Notes under the pieces: generated by a model
What the model saw: the letters and a program-made list of their open reading frames with translations, nothing else
Databases searched by the model: none
Told to the model about the DNA's origin: nothing
Assembly: GCF_000430645.1 (NCBI RefSeq)
Contig: NZ_AUMK01000017.1
Span: forward strand, 37,605 to 101,604
DNA: 64,000 nucleotides
Reading direction: 5' to 3'
DNA from: Aquimarina latercula DSM 2041
GTDB taxonomy: Bacteria > Bacteroidota > Bacteroidia > Flavobacteriales > Flavobacteriaceae
Translations under genes and position numbers: made by a program
In this document: piece after piece, positions 46,952 through 55,624 of the stretch
Layout: every line of letters begins with the position of its first letter
Position numbering within the stretch: position 1 is the first letter of the stretch

Positions 46952-47001
46952 ATCTTCGGAAAATAAGATGAACCTATTACCCTATTGTCAGGTCACAAAG
47001 T

Positions 47002-47544
47002 ATGAAGGAAGAACTCTTAACGTTAAAAAAAGGACATAATCAAGCCTTAGAAAAAATATACACAGAGTATCGCAACGCTTTTTTGCAGTTTGCAAAAAAA
47101 TATGATCTAGATCATGATTCTCTTGTAGATATATATCAAGAAGCTTTTATAGCCTTACGCGAACATGCTATTAATGGTAAACTAGACACTATCAAAAGTT
47201 CTATTAAGACCTATTTGTTTAGCATTGGAAAATATATGATCTATGATCAACTCAAAAAACAGAAAAAAACAGTTTCTTATGAAAATAGTGTAGATTATAA
47301 AGAAACATCTGATGTTCAAGAGGTTTTTGAGGAGCCTCAATTAACTCCACAACAAGAATTATTACGACAACATTTCAAAAATTTAGGAAAACGTTGTCAA
47401 GAAATGTTAACCTTATTCTATTATCGGGGACTAACCATTGACGAGATTACTGAAAGCTTAGGCTATGAGAACAAAAACGTAGTAAAAAGCCAAAAATCCC
47501 GTTGTTTAAAATCCCTAAAAGAATCAATTAAAACCCCCGCATAA
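47002..47544 (+). CDS. ECF-type RNA polymerase sigma factor
   Basis: 180 aa with only sigma regions 2 and 4, as in ECF factors. Region 2 (about 15-90): IYTEYRNAFLQFAKKY, DIYQEAFIALREHA, KTYLFSIGKYMIYDQLKKQ; region 4 (about 115-172): LLRQHFKNLGKRCQEMLTLFYYRGLTIDEITESLGYEN with a helix-turn-helix. It should direct RNA polymerase to stress or envelope genes when its anti-sigma partner lets go. The next gene begins at the very next base after its stop, so the two are cotranscribed and coupled. The flanking divergent genes share an upstream motif and are likely its targets. Confidence 0.92.
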   Translation: MKEELLTLKKGHNQALEKIYTEYRNAFLQFAKKYDLDHDSLVDIYQEAFIALREHAINGKLDTIKSSIKTYLFSIGKYMIYDQLKKQKKTVSYENSVDYKETSDVQEVFEEPQLTPQQELLRQHFKNLGKRCQEMLTLFYYRGLTIDEITESLGYENKNVVKSQKSRCLKSLKESIKTPA

Positions 47545-48279
47545 ATGGAACGAGAAGAGTTAATAGACAAGTATTTACAATCAGAACTGACTCCTGTGGA
47601 AAAAGATCAGTTCGACAATCTTTTAGAAAACGACACTACTTTTAGAAAAGATGTTGAGTTTCTTAAAGATCTTAATCTAGTTGCTGGAGTTGAAGACAGA
47701 GATGGATTAAGAAATAGCCTAGCAGGTTTTGAAGCTAAAATTGAAGCTAAGGAAACCAAAGTAATACCGCTATTTAATTATAAAAAATTATTAGTAGCTG
47801 CATCTATATTATTGGTAGTTGCTATTGGCGGCATTACATTTCTAAAACCTTTTGGTGTGGATACCAATCAATTGTATGCGGAAAATTTTGAACCCTATAA
47901 AAATGTAGTTACTCCTATTGTTCGTGGAGATGAAGCTACCAATGAAGAGACTATTGCATTTACCTCATATGAAAGTAAAAATTATGAATTAGCTGCGGAG
48001 CAATTTGGAAATCTATTTAAAACAACAAAAAGTGCTTACTTCTTATTATACCAAGCAAATTCATTATTGGCGTCTAATAAAACCCAAGAGGCAATTCCAT
48101 TATTAGAGCAACACATTTCTTTAGGAGATCAATTATCTGAAAGAGGAAAGTGGTATTTATCACTAGCCTATCTAAAAGAGAATAGAAAAAAAGAAGCTAT
48201 TAATTTATTAGAAGAAATGTCTAAAACTGGAAGTTTTAAGAAAAGTGATGTCGACAAACTTTTAAGTCAATTAAAATAA
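47545..48279 (+). CDS. membrane protein with anti-sigma-like N-terminus and TPR tail
   Basis: 244 aa. The cytoplasmic part (about 1-75, REELIDKYLQSELTPVEKDQFDNLLENDTTFRKDV) resembles the anti-sigma-like region of Bacteroidota proteins; there is no zinc (HCC) motif. One membrane helix at about 81-100, then a periplasmic part of TPR-like helices (about 130-240). The arrangement - cytoplasmic sigma binder, single helix, periplasmic sensor - is that of an anti-sigma factor, and the gene is joined to the sigma gene stop-to-start. Anti-sigma function is inferred from this layout. Confidence 0.8.
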   Translation: MEREELIDKYLQSELTPVEKDQFDNLLENDTTFRKDVEFLKDLNLVAGVEDRDGLRNSLAGFEAKIEAKETKVIPLFNYKKLLVAASILLVVAIGGITFLKPFGVDTNQLYAENFEPYKNVVTPIVRGDEATNEETIAFTSYESKNYELAAEQFGNLFKTTKSAYFLLYQANSLLASNKTQEAIPLLEQHISLGDQLSERGKWYLSLAYLKENRKKEAINLLEEMSKTGSFKKSDVDKLLSQLK

Positions 48280-48290
48280 GTCTACACGAT

Positions 48291-51125
48291 CTATTTTTTT
48301 ATTTTTCTTACTACTACGATTAAAATTGGAATACCAAGCAATAACAGCCACCAAAGGTATGAGGTCTTTTTTTGGAGCGGAGTTGTATCACCAGAAATCA
48401 TAAATCCAGACCAATAATATGGATGTTTTAATAATTCATCATCAGCATTATTAAGATAGGTTAACTTAGCTTCTCTTAGTGCTTGATCCTTCGATAACGA
48501 TTTATTCAAGTTTTTATAAAACTCCTGCATCAACTCTGATGTGGTTTGGTCATTGATCTTCCATAATGTAGTAACCAAAGATTTAGCACCTGCATAACTA
48601 AAACCTCTCGCCAAACTAAGCATACCTTCTCCTTTTTGAAGTTTTCCTAAACCTGTTTGACAAGCGCTTAATGCCACTAAATCAGCATTAATACTATAAC
48701 CATATAAATCTTTAACAAACAACAAACTAGCCTCTCCTTTATCATCTGGAGCAAACGCTAAATAAGAGTAGTCTGGATATTCATCATTGGTGGCCGCGTG
48801 TGTAGCAAAATGAAGCATATTATATGCCTTAGAATCTTCCGAAAATGATACTAGCGATGCATCATCACCCGTAATAGCTTTTCCTTCAAAGAATTTTGTT
48901 ATTTGATCCACTTCATCTTTATTATATAGCAACGGTCCAAAATCAGATCTGTTTTGTGAAATATTTTTATCCACTATTTCAAAACTTGGAGCATATGCTA
49001 ACAACTTATTTTTATCACTCTTTAATTTATTTTGTTGCTCTCTAAGTAATGTTGAAGAATTAGTATAAGAGATTTGGTACTCTTGGATTAAGTAATTTGC
49101 TATATCCTTTGATGCGGATAAAGCTTCAAACGGCAAATAATTCAGAACTCCATCAGGAATAATTACAAGCTCCTTAGCCTCTATCTCTTCTAAAGGCCTT
49201 CTTAAAATCTGATTATAAATTAAATTTCCTGTTTTATAAATCTCGGATACATCTTTAATATTAACCTTTGACAATAGAGAATAAAAACGCGTAATTCTAT
49301 CTTGATCTTCAGAGCCTAAAGGTATTTTATAGATGTTTTTCTTATTCTTTTCTATTGTAATCAAATACAAATCTGTGTTTGTAGAAAAATAACTTAATAG
49401 TGCTTTGTTTTTTATTAACTGGTTGGCTGTTTCTTCTAAACTCACTACATCCGCATTATACTTTAAATCATAATATTTAGGGTATTTTTGTTCTATATCA
49501 GAAATGAAATTATAATACTTATTTTTAAGCTGGAATAGGGAATCAAAAACTACCATATTGGATTTTTGATTAAAGAATTTTTTCTCTAAATGAATAATAT
49601 TTGCTCTGAACTGTTGCTCTTTATCCACAATATCTTCTGGAACTCCACCATAAGAACTAGCTTGTGTACTTCTCGCTGCTTCTAACAGCAATACACTTTT
49701 ACTTTTTTCAAAGAAATAAAAAGCATTATCAATATATATAGGTTCTTTAGTAGCCTGATAAAGATCATATGCAACGGCCACCATACTATGAAAAGCTGGA
49801 TACATCTCCGATATCAGAAACTGCTTATCCACTTTACTTTCAAACTCAGGTTTTAATAAATCTAGTGTTTTGATAATTTCCTGAGAAGTGGAAAAGGCTA
49901 TCTTAAGATCTTCAATTTTATTACTTTTTTGATACAATAATCGTAGTGCTTCTAACTTTTCTTTCAACACTTTTACCAGCTCTAGTTTAGACAGTACTTT
50001 TTTAGGATCAGGATTATTTTTGATATCCTTATCGTTAAAGTTTGGTGCTATCTGCATCAAAGATTCTTGATAAAATGCTAATGCCCTATTCGGATTATCT
50101 TTAGCTACATATAGTTGCCCTAATTTAGAAAAAGCCTCTGCTATATCTTGATGTTTTTCATTCTGTCTATAAGATTTTGTTTTTATTAGATATGATTGGT
50201 AAAAAGCTTCGGCCTCATCAAATTGCTTATTTTCTAAATAAACATCACCATACAGCATATCAGCAGATCTTTTAAAAGGATCATTTTCAGAATAGTACAC
50301 TTCGCTTTCTTTAAGCACATCTATTGCTTTTGTTATACTATCCTGCAATAAATAATTCCTTGATAAGCGCTGATACGTAGAAAGAATGTTATTCTTAAAT
50401 CTTGGGTTTTCCTTTTGTGAAATGTAAACCGGTAGTACTTCATTTAATAGCCCATTTGCACTTAAATAATCACTTTCATTTTCATAAACTCTAGCCAATC
50501 TCATTCTAGTATTAAGAATATGTCTGCTCCAATTTATTTCAGGATATGCTTCGGTAATGGATAAGGTTTTATTATGATATTCCTTTGATAAACTATATTT
50601 TCCGGTTTTTTCATACACAGCTGCTATAAAAGAATATGCGGAATAGAGTTCATTTAATTCATTCATTAAATCATCTCCGTTAGACTTTGAATCAGTTAAA
50701 TCATTAACTAGTTTATTAAAATATCTTAAAGCTGTCTGGTAATTATTAATTTTATAAAAGTATTGTCCCTTTTCTAATAAAAATCTTCTTTGATAAATTG
50801 CTCCATACTCTAGGGTATCAACCGACTCTTCATCTTTTAACACCTCTTCAAAAGTTTTTAAATTCTGATTTAATTTTTTTAAATCAAAATGGTATCCATT
50901 TGCTTGGACTAAGTAAGTTAACGTATTTAACTTACCATCTAGATAATTACTTTCATCAGCAACTTTATAACTTTCTGATAAATATACATAAGCACTATCT
51001 TTATTTGCGTACAAAAAAGTACCTCCTTTATTTAAGAAATACTCATAATCTGCTAATTGTTCTTCTGTTTGAGAATAACATGATAATCCAGTAAAAATGG
51101 CTACTAAAACAAGAATATATTTCAT
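48291..51125 (-). CDS. periplasmic TPR-CHAT protein (caspase-like protease), membrane anchored
   Basis: 944 aa from ATG 51125; the longer frame (51140) starts inside a terminator hairpin and adds a polar stretch ahead of the signal peptide. Signal peptide at about 1-20 (cleavage after CYSQ). Residues about 30-420 are TPR repeats, about 420-600 helical, and about 620-915 a CHAT domain with HFATHA (catalytic His776) and SACQTG (catalytic Cys822), the caspase/separase-type dyad. A final hydrophobic helix (about 923-939) and the basic end RKIKK indicate an inner-membrane anchor, so the protease domain faces the periplasm. CHAT enzymes in other bacteria cut partners on activation; the target here is unknown. 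Convergent with the anti-sigma gene, 11 bp apart. Confidence 0.88.
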   Translation of the reverse strand: MKYILVLVAIFTGLSCYSQTEEQLADYEYFLNKGGTFLYANKDSAYVYLSESYKVADESNYLDGKLNTLTYLVQANGYHFDLKKLNQNLKTFEEVLKDEESVDTLEYGAIYQRRFLLEKGQYFYKINNYQTALRYFNKLVNDLTDSKSNGDDLMNELNELYSAYSFIAAVYEKTGKYSLSKEYHNKTLSITEAYPEINWSRHILNTRMRLARVYENESDYLSANGLLNEVLPVYISQKENPRFKNNILSTYQRLSRNYLLQDSITKAIDVLKESEVYYSENDPFKRSADMLYGDVYLENKQFDEAEAFYQSYLIKTKSYRQNEKHQDIAEAFSKLGQLYVAKDNPNRALAFYQESLMQIAPNFNDKDIKNNPDPKKVLSKLELVKVLKEKLEALRLLYQKSNKIEDLKIAFSTSQEIIKTLDLLKPEFESKVDKQFLISEMYPAFHSMVAVAYDLYQATKEPIYIDNAFYFFEKSKSVLLLEAARSTQASSYGGVPEDIVDKEQQFRANIIHLEKKFFNQKSNMVVFDSLFQLKNKYYNFISDIEQKYPKYYDLKYNADVVSLEETANQLIKNKALLSYFSTNTDLYLITIEKNKKNIYKIPLGSEDQDRITRFYSLLSKVNIKDVSEIYKTGNLIYNQILRRPLEEIEAKELVIIPDGVLNYLPFEALSASKDIANYLIQEYQISYTNSSTLLREQQNKLKSDKNKLLAYAPSFEIVDKNISQNRSDFGPLLYNKDEVDQITKFFEGKAITGDDASLVSFSEDSKAYNMLHFATHAATNDEYPDYSYLAFAPDDKGEASLLFVKDLYGYSINADLVALSACQTGLGKLQKGEGMLSLARGFSYAGAKSLVTTLWKINDQTTSELMQEFYKNLNKSLSKDQALREAKLTYLNNADDELLKHPYYWSGFMISGDTTPLQKKTSYLWWLLLLGIPILIVVVRKIKK

Positions 51126-51153
51126 AAAAAAAGCTCTCAAGTGATTGAGAGCT
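51126..51153 (-). terminator. terminator hairpin directly before the CHAT start codon
   Basis: Minus-strand stem AGCTCTCAA/TTGAGAGCT (arms 51145-51153 and 51132-51140, loop GTGA) followed by seven T and then the ATG at 51125. It ends the lipoprotein transcript (51180-51833), yet no other promoter for the CHAT gene is evident, so it may act as an attenuator. Confidence 0.75.
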
Positions 51154-51179
51154 AATTTAATTATTATTTATGAAGGTAA

Positions 51180-51833
51180 CTAAAGGTTAATACTCCCTTC
51201 TATAGAATAGGTAGTTATATCACCAATTGGTTCAAAGAACTTAGAAATTTGAACTGTCACATTTCCTTGAAAATCTATGGCTTCATTCAAAGAAATTACC
51301 TGCAATCCTGTATCTTCAAAATCTGTAAGATTACCAAATTCTGCTATTACTTCTTGATTTTCTGTAAAAACTGTTACTGCAAACCCTTCTGCATTTCCTG
51401 CCAATAAAATTTGTTCTAACCTACTAAATTCTACATCCGTAAAACACGTACAAGGAAGCGGTGGTGGCGGAACTGGCGGAAGTCTAGGTACTCTTGGTCG
51501 TACCGCAAGATCACCTACAACCTCTTCTATTTGTTCATTCAGAAAATCGATCTGCTCTGTATTAGCCTCTCTTCTTCCTTCTAATTCTTCTAACTGCCCT
51601 TGTAAATCCAAATTATTAGGATCGTTAGCTAGCTCTTCTTCAACTGATGCAATTTCTTCTGCAATCAAATCATCTTGCCTACTTAAATGCAATAGATGAA
51701 GATCTTGCTCTAAGAATGTTCCTGTTTCTTCTGCATCCGGAACAACGATGTCATCTACTATATCATCATCACTGCATCCAAAAGGAACAACAGCGAGCAT
51801 AAATAGTCCGATACATACTTGAATTGTTTTCAT
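51180..51833 (-). CDS. lipoprotein with coiled coil, Pro-rich hinge and beta domain, upstream of CHAT gene
   Basis: 217 aa. Lipoprotein signal with Cys20 (MKTIQVCIGLFMLAVVPFGC). Then an acidic linker, a coiled coil (about 45-105, EEIASVEEELANDPNNLDLQ...LEELEGRREANTEQIDFLNEQIEEV), a proline-rich hinge with CTC (about 112-128), and a compact beta-rich C-terminal domain (about 130-217). The family is not recognised. It lies 54 bp before the CHAT gene in the same direction and may act as its outer-membrane or periplasmic partner; the ECF-like promoter upstream would control both if the terminator between them is read through. Confidence 0.72.
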   Translation of the reverse strand: MKTIQVCIGLFMLAVVPFGCSDDDIVDDIVVPDAEETGTFLEQDLHLLHLSRQDDLIAEEIASVEEELANDPNNLDLQGQLEELEGRREANTEQIDFLNEQIEEVVGDLAVRPRVPRLPPVPPPPLPCTCFTDVEFSRLEQILLAGNAEGFAVTVFTENQEVIAEFGNLTDFEDTGLQVISLNEAIDFQGNVTVQISKFFEPIGDITTYSIEGSINL

Positions 51834-51857
51834 AAAATTATTGTTTTGGTTTTAATG

Positions 51858-51889
51858 TTAGTATTCCTTTTCCCTAATAGGTAAACATT
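51858..51889 (-). promoter_or_regulatory. candidate ECF-sigma promoter, lipoprotein/CHAT operon
   Basis: TTAGTATTC (51858-51866), 11 nt, TAGGTAAACATT (51878-51889) on the + strand, 25 nt before the start codon of the lipoprotein; identical halves and spacing to 45481-45512. Confidence 0.6.
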
Positions 51890-51912
51890 AATAACAATAA
51901 AAATAAGAAAAT

Positions 51913-52482
51913 TTATTTTCTAAGATCCTCTGCTACTTTTTCTAGCTCCATATACCAGTCCTCTCCAAACTTACGTATCAATGCTTGTTTTACAAATTTG
52001 TACACAGGTACCTGAAGTTCTTTTCCTAGTGTACATGCATCATCACATATTTCCCATTTGTGATAATTAACAGCAGAAAACTCTGTGTAATCTTGCACTC
52101 TCACTGGATATAAATGACATGATATTGGTTTTTTCCAATCTACTTCTCCTTGATTATAAGCTTCTTCTATTGCGCATAAAGCTGTGCCTTTTTTATCAAA
52201 AATAACATACGCACAATCTGCTCCCTCTATTAACGGAGTTTCTAAATCACCTTGTTCAGTCTTTATAAAAGCTCCTTGGTTTTCAACTGCTTCAATACCT
52301 TCTTTTCTTAAATAAGGCTTAACAATAGGATAAATTTCTTCTAATTTTTGGGTTTCCCATTCTTCTAATGGAGCGCCTGCTTCGCCATCAATACAACAAG
52401 CACCTTTGCAAGCAGAAAGATTGCACACAAAATCTTTTTCGATGATTTCTTCTGAAACGATGGTTTTGCCTAACTGAAACAT
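51913..52482 (-). CDS. DUF3109-family cysteine-rich protein
   Basis: 189 aa. Cysteine-rich motif CNLSACKGACCIDGEAGAPL near the N-terminus, a middle Cys (CAIEE), and CHLYP and CDDACTLGKEL later; the set fits the DUF3109 family, related to YkgJ-type proteins that may bind zinc or an iron-sulphur cluster. No signal peptide, so cytoplasmic. Role not established; conserved in flavobacteria. Confidence 0.82.
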   Translation of the reverse strand: MFQLGKTIVSEEIIEKDFVCNLSACKGACCIDGEAGAPLEEWETQKLEEIYPIVKPYLRKEGIEAVENQGAFIKTEQGDLETPLIEGADCAYVIFDKKGTALCAIEEAYNQGEVDWKKPISCHLYPVRVQDYTEFSAVNYHKWEICDDACTLGKELQVPVYKFVKQALIRKFGEDWYMELEKVAEDLRK

Positions 52483-52596
52483 ATTGCGAAGATAGTTTTT
52501 ATGAAAGATAAATTTTACTGATTATTTATCTTTTTATGCTACTTTTATACTGCTAAGTCCATGCACTTTGGCACTAACCATAAAAAATCAGCTAAA

Positions 52597-53169
52597 ATGA
52601 ACTTTGACTTAAAGGAAATATTGACTGCTAGTATGATACTTTTTGCGGTAATCGATATCGTAGGTAGCATTCCTATTATTATTGACCTTCGTAAAAAAGT
52701 AGGTCACATACAAAGTGAAAAAGCGTCTCTAGTAGCAGCAATTTTGATGATATTATTTTTATTTGTTGGTAAAGAGATTCTAAATCTTATTGGGATTGAT
52801 GTTAATTCTTTTGCTGTGGCGGGTGCTTTTATCATATTCTTTTTAGCATTAGAAATGATTTTAGGAATTCAGTTATATAAAGATGATGAACCTGAAACTG
52901 CGGCAGTAGTTCCTTTAGCATTTCCACTTATTGCTGGAGCTGGAACGATGACATCTATATTATCCCTTAGAGCAGAGTATCAACCTATAAACATAGTAAT
53001 CGCTATTGTTGTCAACATTATTTTTGTTTATATTGTATTAAAGGCTTCTGGAAGAATAGAAAAAGTACTAGGTAAACAAGGAATTAATGTTATTAGAAAA
53101 ATATTTGGTGTAATTTTGCTTGCAATTGCAGTAAAGTTATTTGCAACTAATATAAAAGGACTATTTTAA
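52597..53169 (+). CDS. MarC-family integral membrane protein
   Basis: 190 aa from ATG 52597 (MNFDLKEILTASMILFAVIDI); an ATG 36 nt upstream exists but adds a polar, unlikely N-terminus. Six membrane helices with the GSIPIII and PLAFPLIAGAGTMTSIL segments of the MarC family. Despite the family name, a role in antibiotic resistance is not established. The following small gene begins at the base after its stop. Confidence 0.88.
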   Translation: MNFDLKEILTASMILFAVIDIVGSIPIIIDLRKKVGHIQSEKASLVAAILMILFLFVGKEILNLIGIDVNSFAVAGAFIIFFLALEMILGIQLYKDDEPETAAVVPLAFPLIAGAGTMTSILSLRAEYQPINIVIAIVVNIIFVYIVLKASGRIEKVLGKQGINVIRKIFGVILLAIAVKLFATNIKGLF

Positions 53170-53370
53170 ATGAAGTACTTTATTTACGCCTTAATCGTGA
53201 TAGCCATTTCTTTGATTATTTATAATGCTACAGTTTTAGACTTTAGCAATATTCTGCAAGGAGATAGCAAAACAGCATTAATCAGTATTCTTGGTTCGGC
53301 ATGTGTGGTTGTATTGCTTACGATACTTTTGGTCTCCAGAGCTATACAACAAAAACACAAAAACGGATAA
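53170..53370 (+). CDS. small two-helix membrane protein coupled to MarC
   Basis: 66 aa with two membrane helices (about 3-20 and 36-58) and a short basic tail. ATG immediately follows the MarC stop, indicating cotranslation. Family unknown; its coding end is 3 bp from the convergent gene on the other strand. Confidence 0.65.
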   Translation: MKYFIYALIVIAISLIIYNATVLDFSNILQGDSKTALISILGSACVVVLLTILLVSRAIQQKHKNG

Positions 53371-53373
53371 ATT

Positions 53374-53688
53374 TTAGGCTATAAAGGTTACAAGAAAACA
53401 AGCAATGATTACTGGTGGTAATGAAATTACCGCCAGAATCATAAAAAGATTGTGCAGTTTTCTAAATATCAATGCTTTCTTTAGTGATTTTTTTAATTTC
53501 ATATCTTCTGTACTCTCGATATGTTCTCTAATTAAATCACCTGATACGTAAGAAGAATCTACCAAAATCTCATTATCTAAAAATAATGATGCACTACTAT
53601 CTAACAACCGAAACCCTACTGCCACGATAAAGAAAAAAAGTGGAGAGCAAAGCGCAATTGCTAATAAATATTCTTTTAATTCAGGCAT
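53374..53688 (-). CDS. small membrane protein, paralogue of the 53738-54025 product
   Basis: 104 aa. Two membrane helices flank a charged middle segment LIREHIESTEDMKLKKSLKK; the pattern ALIFRKLHNLFMI is shared with the upstream neighbour. No known family. It may follow the CtpA-like gene in one transcript. Confidence 0.65.
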   Translation of the reverse strand: MPELKEYLLAIALCSPLFFFIVAVGFRLLDSSASLFLDNEILVDSSYVSGDLIREHIESTEDMKLKKSLKKALIFRKLHNLFMILAVISLPPVIIACFLVTFIA

Positions 53689-53737
53689 ATTTGGGGACGA
53701 GATAAGATTCTTAGGTCTTTTTCTGTTTTTAAAAATA

Positions 53738-54025
53738 TCATTTAAATGTTAATATTACCAGAAAAACTCCAGATATTAATGAAAACATTATAAATAGTTG
53801 GTGTAATTTTCTTAACACTAAAGCTTTCTTCAGTGATTTCTTAAACCTAATATCTGATGTACTTTTTATATGTCTTTTTAGCAATGAAGTGGCTGGATAA
53901 GATGATTGTACAAAAATCCCATGACTTAATAAAATAGCTGCACTGTTATTGATCAATGTAATTACAGCTGCTACTAAGAAAAAACAGAAACAAGAAATCG
54001 CTAAAAAACCAGGTAATGATTCCAT
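53738..54025 (-). CDS. small membrane protein, paralogue of the 53374-53688 product
   Basis: 95 aa with an N-terminal and a C-terminal hydrophobic helix and the shared segment LKRHIKSTSDIRFKKSLKKA followed by LVLRKLHQLF. It begins 21 bp after the CtpA-like stop on the same strand. Probably a tandem duplicate of the next gene; function unknown. Confidence 0.65.
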   Translation of the reverse strand: MESLPGFLAISCFCFFLVAAVITLINNSAAILLSHGIFVQSSYPATSLLKRHIKSTSDIRFKKSLKKALVLRKLHQLFIMFSLISGVFLVILTFK

Positions 54026-54046
54026 TTCTATATTAGATTTAAGTTT

Positions 54047-55624
54047 TTAATCAGAAATAGATAAAACTTTTTGAATCATTTTATCATCTTCATTAATAAT
54101 TTTTTCAAATTCACTAGTCCCAAATAGTTGTTGGGCCATAATAGCTTTTAAATATTTCTTTAATTGTTCTCGATAATTTTTTAAATTAATATCTATTCCA
54201 TTTTTTCTTGTATACACAAGAAATCCATCTGCAAAATCATCGTCTATTCTTATTTCTTCTTTGAATTGCTCTTCTGTCAATTCATTATAAAATGGTCTCT
54301 TTTTATCCAATTCCTCGAAAATATACCCTCCCATTCTTCCAGATCTAAGCATATAATCTAGGGTTTCTCCTACTCTTGTCGTATCCTTACTAACAAAAAT
54401 ATCAGGTATAATTCCTCCACCCCCATATACCGTTTTACCACCTGGAGTTTTAAATTTCAAAGAATCTGCAACCTGTATACTATCTGCATTCTGTAATTCT
54501 CCGTTTTTATATCTTTCTAAATATTCATTAAAATACTCTTTATTACCATTCTCATAAGGCTTCTGAATTGATCGCCCAGTTGGTGTGTAATATCTAGAAA
54601 TTGTCAATCGAATCGCGCTACCGTCTCCTAACGCCATTTCTCTCTGCACCAAACCTTTTCCATAAGAACGCCGTCCGACAATAGTTCCTCTATCATTGTC
54701 TTGTATTGCACCAGCAAAAATCTCACTAGCAGAAGCAGAATTTTCATTAATCAACACATAGACGTTTCCTTTCTCAAAACTTCCATTACGTGTGGCATAA
54801 TTATTTTCTATGGCTCCTTTTTTATTCTTAGTAAACATGATCAATTCATCATTTTTCAAAAACTCATCAGCCATTTTTAACGCAGGGGCAATAAAACCTC
54901 CTCCATTGTCTCTAAGGTCCACAACTAAATTCTCTGCACCAAGATCTTGTAAAGAATCTAATGCTTTTTTAAACTCTTTATAGGTAGTCTCTGCAAAACG
55001 ATTCACCTTTATATACCCTAACTTATCTTTTAGCATATAACTAGCATCCACACTTCTCAATGGTACTCGACCACGTTTTACCACTACATCAAATATCCCC
55101 GTACCTTTTCTATATACTTTTAACTGTACTTGACTATTTAGCTCTCCTTTTAATTTATCTGCTAATCCATCTCTTCTTAAGCGCTCTCCATACAACGTAT
55201 CCTGATCCGCCATGAGGATTCTATCTCCAGCTAAAATTCCTGATCGCTCACTAGGACCGCCTTTAATTGTATTAATAACAGAAATAGTATCTCTATAAGG
55301 GTAATAACTCACACCTATTCCAATGAAATCTCCCTGCATACTTTCTGTAATACCTTCTAACTCTTCTGGAGGAATATAAACCGAATGAGGGTCAAGGTTT
55401 TCGAGAATTCTATTTACTGTCACATCAACAATACTATCTGTGTTGATTTCATCAACATATTCATAATCTATATAATCGATAAGCCTATTTAGTTTTTCCT
55501 TTTTAGCATTATAGGAAAATAGCTTAGCAGATGGATTGCTAAAATTGAGTTTACTTCCTAAAAAAACTCCCGCTCCCATCGCCAAACCAATAAATAATGG
55601 CAAGTATTTTTTTGAATAACCCAT
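54047..55624 (-). CDS. S41-family C-terminal processing peptidase
   Basis: 525 aa with an N-terminal membrane segment (about 6-25), a PDZ domain (about 85-180, GDRILMADQDTLYGERL) and the S41 catalytic region with NENSASASEIFAGAI (nucleophile Ser) and RRSYGKGLVQ (Lys of the Ser/Lys dyad). It should degrade or trim proteins from their C-termini in the periplasm. The start codon overlaps the stop of the dCMP deaminase gene (TAATG), so the two are translationally coupled. Confidence 0.92.
   Translation of the reverse strand: MGYSKKYLPLFIGLAMGAGVFLGSKLNFSNPSAKLFSYNAKKEKLNRLIDYIDYEYVDEINTDSIVDVTVNRILENLDPHSVYIPPEELEGITESMQGDFIGIGVSYYPYRDTISVINTIKGGPSERSGILAGDRILMADQDTLYGERLRRDGLADKLKGELNSQVQLKVYRKGTGIFDVVVKRGRVPLRSVDASYMLKDKLGYIKVNRFAETTYKEFKKALDSLQDLGAENLVVDLRDNGGGFIAPALKMADEFLKNDELIMFTKNKKGAIENNYATRNGSFEKGNVYVLINENSASASEIFAGAIQDNDRGTIVGRRSYGKGLVQREMALGDGSAIRLTISRYYTPTGRSIQKPYENGNKEYFNEYLERYKNGELQNADSIQVADSLKFKTPGGKTVYGGGGIIPDIFVSKDTTRVGETLDYMLRSGRMGGYIFEELDKKRPFYNELTEEQFKEEIRIDDDFADGFLVYTRKNGIDINLKNYREQLKKYLKAIMAQQLFGTSEFEKIINEDDKMIQKVLSISD

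Noticed and set aside
48279..48291. Missing terminator between the anti-sigma and CHAT genes
   Set aside because: Convergent genes with 11 bp between stops are common; no hairpin visible, so no feature claimed.
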